In this document: positions 57,864 to 64,000 of the stretch, one piece after another
Layout: each line of letters starts with the position of its first letter
How positions within the stretch are numbered: the stretch's first letter is position 1
Assembly: GCA_025504975.1 (NCBI GenBank)
Contig: JANUWI010000017.1
Span: 682,001-746,000, forward strand
DNA length: 64,000 bases
Direction of reading: 5' to 3'
DNA from: Plenodomus lindquistii
Lineage: Eukaryota > Ascomycota > Dothideomycetes > Pleosporales > Leptosphaeriaceae
Program-made: the position numbers and the translations under genes
Notes under the pieces: model-generated
Seen by the model: the letters and a program-made list of their open reading frames with translations, nothing else
What the model was told of the DNA's origin: nothing
The model's database searches: none

Positions 57864-58785
57864 GGTTCGTAGGAGACGCGGTGACGGTCGATAGGAAGTA
57901 GAGGATGCGAATGCGGATAGTGGTGATGGTGAGGGTCTACACAGCACTAGAAGGCACGGGAGGTGGTGAGCTGTTGAACCAGACTATGACACAGACTAGG
58001 AGCAGACGGCAAGCCAGACATATAAGCTCTCTTCTAGCACTGCTTTTTCCCCGCGAAACGCAGTATGCGGCAAGAGCAAGCTGAGACAAGCAGTCTAGCT
58101 TTTTTGGCAGGCCTTGGTGACTGAACAGACGTGGTGTCGCCCCACCACAGCGACTGCCCCTCCGTGTCTGGCCGTAGCCGCATACTCCGGCAAATGGACA
58201 GCCCGTCTCCAGAGGGAAGAGAATCAATTACCTCGAGCGCCCGCGTCACACGCAGGCGTCGCACTTTGCTGCAGCCGCAGCCTCGCGACATGGGCGCGAA
58301 GCCTGCTGATACTCGACTGAGCCGATGACGGCGACATTTGTTGCAGATGGCGAATGGACCCTGGTTTGATCATCGTTGGTCGGCTAACGGTTAACCCCAC
58401 GCCGCGGATCTTGCCTGCAGTCGATTGGAGCACGTCGAGGGCGATTGGAGCGTCGAGATTGAGGCGAGGATAATGATGTTGAGTAACGACGCGTGGGAGC
58501 GCAATGTTTACGGATAAGAAAGCAATACTGCACCCGTATCGCTCACCGCAGATTCGTAACACTGTCCAGCCACGCTACCGACTTAATGGAGCTATGACCC
58601 TGTTCACTACGCGACGCGATAGCTGATAGCGGTCAGCGGAGCATCTGTCAGCGAGATGAAACGGCATGCAAGAAATGTTGCTTGTTCGTGATGCTTTTCA
58701 TTCCTTGGGCCAGCGACATGAGTGCTGGCCGAGTCCAAGTCTACAGTGCTCAATAGTCATTACAGGCCACCGCCAATACAGGCTC
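57864..58785. other. upstream region of alanine aminotransferase
   Basis: About 0.9 kb between the ALT1 start and the RPN7 3' end, both on the minus strand. Apart from the presequence-like in-frame extension of ALT1 (57864-57984) no coding signal is recognised. Confidence 0.55.
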
Positions 58786-60357
58786 CTAACCGCGCTCGCT
58801 ACCCCTCAGCCTTACCGCTTGGCCGTACTTCTGTAGCTTCGTGATCAATTGATCACCCTGCTTGACCACGTCCGCGTACTGCTTGTTCTTGTCGTCTGGG
58901 CGATTGGTCTCGATGATGCCCTTGACGCGGTCAATGGTGCAGGGTATGCGGTCTGCAGCGATGAATCTCGCAAGGTCCCTAAGAATTGCATTAGCACTCC
59001 ATCATCACCCAGTCTATGGGAAGAGAAGAACTTACTTGTCGAGGAAATCTACAGTGACACCAAAGTCCTTGGCCATGCTCTCCAGGCCAACAACTCGGTA
59101 TGACTGCAGCAGCTGCTGGTATCCACGTAGACGCATCTCACGCACATACCAGCCACGATGCTCGTACAGATAGCGATCTTGGCTCAGGAAGTTGACTTCG
59201 ACCTCACCGAGGGCACCAAAGAAGCCCTTGTAATCGCCCTCGTACAAACTCCTGACCAACTTGGCCAGGGGCGAGAAGTCGACGGGTGCTTCTTTTTCTT
59301 GCTGACCTCCAAGAGTGGTGAGGTTGACCAGAGTGGGAACTGGTGTGGCAGTAGACCCTGACGCAGCATCCGTCATCTCCTCGTCACCGGCTCCAGGTCC
59401 TGATGATGTCTGTCCAGAGAGCGCAGACAGCTTCTCTTCCGCTGTGCCGACAATGGCCTTGATCTCGGGGGCGTCCACGACCTTGGACTTGAAATCGACA
59501 CGCTTGAGCGATACCGAGCCCGCGAGGATGGCGTATACGACGAGGTTGGAGTAACTGCAGAGCTCGTAGCTGGTGAATGTGGAGAGACTGTCGAGGAGAA
59601 GCGGGGCAGCCTGCGCGTGGGATCGAACGGTGAGGTAGTGCAAGCCAGTGTAGGCCTTGAGACGGTTGCGGCGATCCCAGTCACCTCCGCTCTCAACCAG
59701 CGCACTTGCCCTGTCGATTGTCTTCTTTGCCAGTATTCTATCGCCGAAGAAGAGCGCAACGCGTATTATGGCGAGGACCAGGTCGATTTTGGTGCCTAGA
59801 ATGCCAGTCTTCTCGAAGATGGCCTCGTAACTTGCAATGGCTTTGTCCTTTGTAAGAGTCAGCATATGTTCTGAATGGTGCTTTGACAACGCATATCATA
59901 CCTTGTCTCCAATGCGGTTGTACAGCTCAGCCCGCTTGCCTCGAGCAGCCTGCACTTCCGTCTCGCCTGCCTTCTCTGATGCCTCATCCTCTTCCTTTTG
60001 TATCGCCTCGAGTTCCTTCTCGTTCTCTGCGCTCAGGCTCTCGTAGAGCTTCTCGTCCCATGGCAATGGTATCTCTAATGACGGGTTCTTGGTGGCGAGC
60101 ATATTGGCCAGACTGGCAGAGGGTCTTCGGTGGCTGGTGGCTTGCTCTGCGCCGCCCTCGCCTGGTGTGTTGAGAACGCCTTCGGCGGGATGGGCAAGAT
60201 AGCGGTACAGTGGCGCCATCTTGTTCTCGGAGATGGCATCTTGGACCGACTTGAGCGAGGCTTGCTTGGCGGATTTGGAGGCGGCGGGATTGGTGAGCTG
60301 GAAGATGTGCTGCGACAACTGCAGGTCCGGGTACTTGGCGAACTGAGGGTCGCCCAT
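58786..60357 (-). CDS. RPN7: 26S proteasome regulatory subunit Rpn7
   Basis: Three exons, 59902-60357, 59036-59847 and 58786-58978, with 54 and 57 bp introns (branch sites CTGAC and GCTAAT); 486 aa. The protein begins MGDPQFAKYPDLQLSQHIFQ and runs through helical repeats (LKAYTGLHYLTVRSHAQAA, ELCSYSNLVVYAILA). The PCI domain near the C-terminus has RSLYEGDYKGFFGALGEVE, YLYEHRGWYVREMRLRGY and LARFIAADRIPCTIDRVKG. Rpn7 is a structural lid subunit of the 19S regulatory particle. An Ala/Gly/Thr-rich insertion near residue 320 (GPGAGDEEMTDAASGS) is unusual but in frame. It diverges from ABD1 over a 393 bp shared promoter region. Confidence 0.95.
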
Positions 60358-60750
60358 CTTGACGGGTTGTGGGCGGTGGCGGAGTGAAGGATGTGGTGGG
60401 CGGTGGCGGACGTGGTGGGGGGCGGACGTGAGAGACGGCGGTGGTGTTTTGGGGCTCCGCAGGTGAAGCTGCGATGATGAGGTGCACTAGCGCGATTTCC
60501 CGCGGCGGGCCAGGCACAAAGCACAGCTCCCCGTCTCTAGGCCAGTTGGACCTACACTCGACCCTCTTTCTGTTTCTCTCTTTCTACCTTGGCAACAATT
60601 CGAGGTCACGGTTCTCTGCTAGGAGCCTGGCCTTCTCGTACTTCTACTTCACCTTCACCAATCCCGCCATCAAAGTCTCCAAATACCCTCTTCCACGCGA
60701 CGCGAGACCTTCAAGCATCACCACACCCCCCTGCATCACCAACGTCGGCC
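60358..60750. promoter_or_regulatory. shared divergent promoter of RPN7 and ABD1
   Basis: The two ATGs are only 393 bp apart. The RPN7 side holds repeated GGCGGTGGCGGA-like units (about 60370-60430), which resemble but do not match the yeast proteasome element GGTGGCAAA. The ABD1 side is pyrimidine-rich (60555-60600), as often seen before fungal start sites. Confidence 0.5.
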
Positions 60751-62130
60751 ATGGACAACAGGAAGCGCTCCGCGTCCAGGTCGCCCTCACGATCTCCACC
60801 ACGCCAGCGAAAGCGCCCCGGCGCTGGAGCCCGCCTTTCTGCCGCTGCCACCGAGGCTGCGCGCAAACGTCAGGAGCAGAGGGAGGCAGAAGCCGCGAAG
60901 AAGGCGCAACAAGAGGCCGCACAGCGAGGTGTTCATGATGTCGTCAAACAGCACTACAACATGGTCCCCGAGCGTGGCCGTGAATGGCGCCAGACAGACT
61001 CCAAGATCAAGGGCCTGCGCAGCTTCAACAACTGGGTCAAGTCGTCCATCATACAAAAGTTTATTGGCGACGAGCGCAATCTGCGGATTCTGGACATTGG
61101 CTGTGGAAAAGGTGGAGATCTGGGCAAGTGGGAGAAGTCGCGCAAGGTCGAGCTGTATGTGGGCTGTGACCCTGCAGATGTCTCGATCAAGCAGGCTAAA
61201 GATCGGTATGCGGAGATGAGGAAGCGGTCCAAGCGCATCTTCCACGCAGAGTTCTACGCCAAAGATTGCTTTGGAGAGTTCCTGGGCGACATCCCCATCA
61301 TTAAAGACGTGGGCATCGACCCTGGGGTTGGGCCGGGGAACGCTATGAGCCAGCGATGGGGCGGTGGCGGCTGGGACATGGTCACGATGATGTTCTGCAT
61401 GCACTACGCTTTCGAGAGCGAGGCAAAGGCAAAGGGCATGTTGCGCAATGTGGCAGGAGCCCTGAAGAAGGGAGGACGGTTCATCGGCACCATACCCAAC
61501 TCCGACATCCTCACAGCCAAGGTCATTGAACATCACAAAGCAAAAGGAACAGCGCCTCCAGAGGTAGCTGGCGGGGGTGACGAAGAGGATGACAGGCCAA
61601 CTTTTGCCAGCGACGATGAGGACGACTGGGATCCTGAGAAGAGTCTGGACAGTCCCAAGCCCAATGAAACTGAACACACCAACGGCGAAGGAGCAGACCC
61701 AGCCAAGGCCGACATGTCCGATAAAGGCAAATCTAAAGCTGACCAAGAAGATGGCGAAGTCGAAGAAGAAGGCTTTTCCTGGGGCAACAGCATCTACCAG
61801 GTCAAGTTCCCCGGCAAAACACCCCCAGATGGAACCTTCCGTCCTCCATATGGTTGGAAGTACTCGTACTTTCTCACCGAAGCAGTCGAAGCGCCCGAGT
61901 ACGTCGTTCCATGGGAAGCATTCCGTGCTCTGGCAGAAGACTACAACCTCGAGCTTCAGTATCGCAAGCCATTCCGGGAAGTTTGGGAAGAACAGAAGGA
62001 TGATCCTGTGTTGGGCCCGTTGAGTGAGGTGATGAAGGTCAGAGACAGGAACACAGGACGGTTGTTGACGAGTGAGGAGGAACTGGATGCGGCAGACTTC
62101 TATCACGCATTCTGTTTCTACAAGGTGTAG
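60751..62130 (+). CDS. ABD1: mRNA cap guanine-N7 methyltransferase
   Basis: Single exon, 459 aa from the ATG at 60751 (MDNRKRSASRSPSRSPP); the frame is open upstream to 60589 but without an earlier ATG. The first ~65 residues are basic and Ser/Arg-rich, then a Glu/Ala/Gln helix. The methyltransferase domain starts with HYNMVPERGREWRQ and LRSFNNWVKS. The SAM-binding motif is ILDIGCGKGGDLGKW and the cap-pocket region includes MMFCMHYAFE and GGRFIGTIPNSD. An acidic, Asp/Glu/Lys-rich insertion of ~100 residues (about 270-360) separates the motifs before FPGKTPPDGTFRPPYGWKY, as in other fungal Abd1 proteins. It adds the N7 methyl group to the GpppN cap in the nucleus. Confidence 0.95.
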   Translation: MDNRKRSASRSPSRSPPRQRKRPGAGARLSAAATEAARKRQEQREAEAAKKAQQEAAQRGVHDVVKQHYNMVPERGREWRQTDSKIKGLRSFNNWVKSSIIQKFIGDERNLRILDIGCGKGGDLGKWEKSRKVELYVGCDPADVSIKQAKDRYAEMRKRSKRIFHAEFYAKDCFGEFLGDIPIIKDVGIDPGVGPGNAMSQRWGGGGWDMVTMMFCMHYAFESEAKAKGMLRNVAGALKKGGRFIGTIPNSDILTAKVIEHHKAKGTAPPEVAGGGDEEDDRPTFASDDEDDWDPEKSLDSPKPNETEHTNGEGADPAKADMSDKGKSKADQEDGEVEEEGFSWGNSIYQVKFPGKTPPDGTFRPPYGWKYSYFLTEAVEAPEYVVPWEAFRALAEDYNLELQYRKPFREVWEEQKDDPVLGPLSEVMKVRDRNTGRLLTSEEELDAADFYHAFCFYKV

Positions 62131-62922
62131 GAAATGGGATTGTATGGTTATTGCATCGGAGTTTAGGACTCGGTCGAAGATCCAGGATCGTTATGTAAGA
62201 TTAGGAGGGATATGCATGATCTGAGGCATATGGGATACCAATGCATGATATCAAGGTCATCAAATGATGTAGCCTATTTTCATCTGGCTACGGTCCCAGC
62301 AATGACATCTTGAGAAGACACGATACATCTGCCGTAGAGATTACAATCACAAGCCTCGTCGGCCACGGGCCCGTAGCGCGCTCCCTGTCAACAATAAAAA
62401 ACTATCATGATAACGCGATATAATACCTACACGTAGCGAACGAATTCTGCTTAAGAGACACACATTCAGAATAGCTTTTTTCACGTGCGTGTCTAGCAGC
62501 GCACAATCATCGCGAATCACGAGCCAGCCCCGTCATCTCGTGACTTTGGGGGGACTGTCAAACCGACCTCGGCAAAGCGTTCCCCGGCAATCCTTCAATC
62601 ACAAGCGTGTGAGTGGTGCTTCCCCAGAAACCAAGAAGAGCTGCCGAATTGCATCCGCATTACCTCCTCTTGCGCTTCCGCACTCTTCCCTAGGTTCTAC
62701 TTCGACCACTCCTTTGCGACCTCATTCCATCGACTTGACACGCGACACCATCGTCCACGTTGGCAGCGATAAGGATCACGACGACAAGCGCATCATCGTT
62801 CGCGACTCGGCAACTCGGCGATTGAATAAGAAGGACTATAGCGCAGACAGACAACGAAGCTGGACTTTTCGCCTTCCCGAGTAATACTCAGCGTACTATT
62901 TGGATCCTCACAAGCAGACAAG
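62131..62922. other. upstream region of PEX11
   Basis: Contains the ABD1 3' flank and the PEX11 promoter and 5' leader. A 131-codon plus-strand frame (62489-62884) ends 38 bp before the PEX11 ATG; it is Ser/Arg-rich with no known domain and may be leader sequence or an upstream open reading frame. Confidence 0.5.
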
Positions 62923-63844
62923 ATGGTCGCCGACGCTCTCATCTACCACCCAACCGTGTCGCATTACCTCAAGTTCGTTGCGACGACTGGTATGTCATGT
63001 CCCCTTTCCCCCATCCCCCCAGTCAGCCCAACCACTACCCTCATACAATCCGCATTCCCCATCTTCCACCCAATATTCCAAACCCACGATCCATCTAACA
63101 CAAGCATATAGTCGGCCGCGACAAAGTCCTCCGCACCCTCCAATACTTCTCCCGCTTCCTAGCATGGTACTTGTACCGCACCAACCGGCCGGCCGCCACC
63201 ATTGCGCCCTACGAAGCCACCAAGAAGACGTTCGGCGCAACCCGCAAGCTGATGCGCGTGGGCAAGTTTGTCGAGCACTTCCGCGCTGCGGCTGTGGCGA
63301 GTGATGCGAAGAGCATGGATCCCGTGTTGCGATTTACCGCGATTGGGAGACAGTTGGGATATGCATTCTACATGCTTTGCGATAATGCTAATGTGGTGAG
63401 TTCCTTCCTGTCCTATCCTTTCCCATGGCAATCCCCTATCCCAATCTTCAGTTAAATAAACAAAACGATATCTAACACGCTCTCCAGCTCGACGCAACAA
63501 ACATCCACAAACACTCCCTCTCATCCCGCCTAACCCGCGAAGGCTACCGCGCCTGGTTCGCCGGAATCAGCTTCTCCATTGCCTCGGGCCTCTACTCGTA
63601 CTATAACCTTCTCCAGCGCTCCAGCACCATCACCTCCTCCTCCGACCCCGAAAAAGTCGTCGAGAAGAAAAAAGTAGATAAAGAGCTTAACGCGGTCAAG
63701 GTCCAGCTTATTAGCGATCTCTGCGATATCACGATTCCGTCGAGTGCGCTGGGTTGGGTCGATTTGGATGATGGGATTGTGGGGTTGGCGGGGACGACGA
63801 GTTCGCTTTTGGGGGTTTGGGGGGCGTGGAGGAAGACTGCTTAG
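62923..63844 (+). CDS. PEX11: peroxisomal membrane protein Pex11
   Basis: Three exons, 62923-62989, 63112-63395 and 63488-63844, with introns of 122 and 92 bp, phases 1 and 0; 235 aa, the normal length. It begins MVADALIYHPTVSHYLKFV, continues after intron 1 as GRDKVLRTLQYFSRFLAWYL, and shows the amphipathic membrane-shaping helix and GRQLGYAFYMLCDNAN. The C-terminal part has WFAGISFSIASGLYSYYNL and a final hydrophobic span (GIVGLAGTTSSLLGVWGAW). Pex11 elongates and divides peroxisomes and is commonly induced during fatty-acid growth. The last 156 bases of the window are its 3' flank. Confidence 0.95.
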
Positions 63845-64000
63845 GGTTTTGGTGGGAGATATGGGGGAGGGGAAGGGGGAGGGGTGGGATGTGTGCGGGT
63901 TGCGGAGGTCTAGAGGTGGAGTGGAGTGTGGATATAGCGTATGCCTGTTTTCTTCTAGTCCATGTGCGGAATTGCCAATGGTGTTTTGCTGCTTTTCACA

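Noticed and set aside
60787..62106. 439-codon minus-strand frame opposite ABD1
   Set aside because: It lies entirely within the coding region of a clear cap methyltransferase and shows no family of its own.

Overview
This window reads as filamentous ascomycete (Pezizomycotina) nuclear DNA, probably Dothideomycetes. The coding genes are split by 45-120 bp GT-AG introns with CTAAC/CTGAC-type branch sites. Gene content fits: an exgD-type membrane exo-glucanase, an Ayg1-like hydrolase, fungal Ufd4, Cue2, Rpn7, Abd1 and Pex11 homologues, and a short decayed AT-rich inverted-repeat element. The clade call is inference from gene families, not from a marker gene. All exon structures were built by hand from splice motifs and frame continuity.

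Layout. 1-6.2 kb: the end of a five-finger CCCH protein, then an eight-exon secreted Cys-rich protein that resembles the C-terminal half of killer-toxin-like GH18 chitinases but has no GH18 domain. 7-12 kb: exgD-like glucan 1,3-beta-glucosidase and NMN adenylyltransferase. 12-14.5 kb: mostly noncoding, with a short-chain dehydrogenase relic. 14.5-20.2 kb: a HECT ubiquitin ligase (Ufd4/TRIP12). 20.8-30.5 kb, all minus strand: an unknown fungal protein, a secreted Gly/Ala/Asn repeat protein, a CUE-DUF1771-Smr (Cue2) protein and an F-box protein.

31.1-42.9 kb, all plus strand: the most unusual region. It is a tandem array of at least five related genes (here called A to E) plus a sixth fragment. 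Each encodes a DEDDh-type 3'-5' exonuclease fold (Gfd2/YDR514C-like) followed by a CCHC-type zinc knuckle and a second CxxC. Copies C, D and E keep every catalytic position; A has lost them; B is broken by two frameshifts; B' is a stub. C, D and E also share blocks of upstream DNA, with a TATAAG box about 220 bp before the ATG in C and D.

43.5-54 kb: an Ayg1-like hydrolase, a membrane alpha/beta hydrolase, an unknown protein, a MITE-like element, a PTR2 peptide transporter and a UBA-like protein. 56.3-63.8 kb: housekeeping genes, namely alanine aminotransferase, Rpn7 and Abd1 (divergent from one short intergenic region), and Pex11. No rRNA, tRNA or CRISPR array was recognised.
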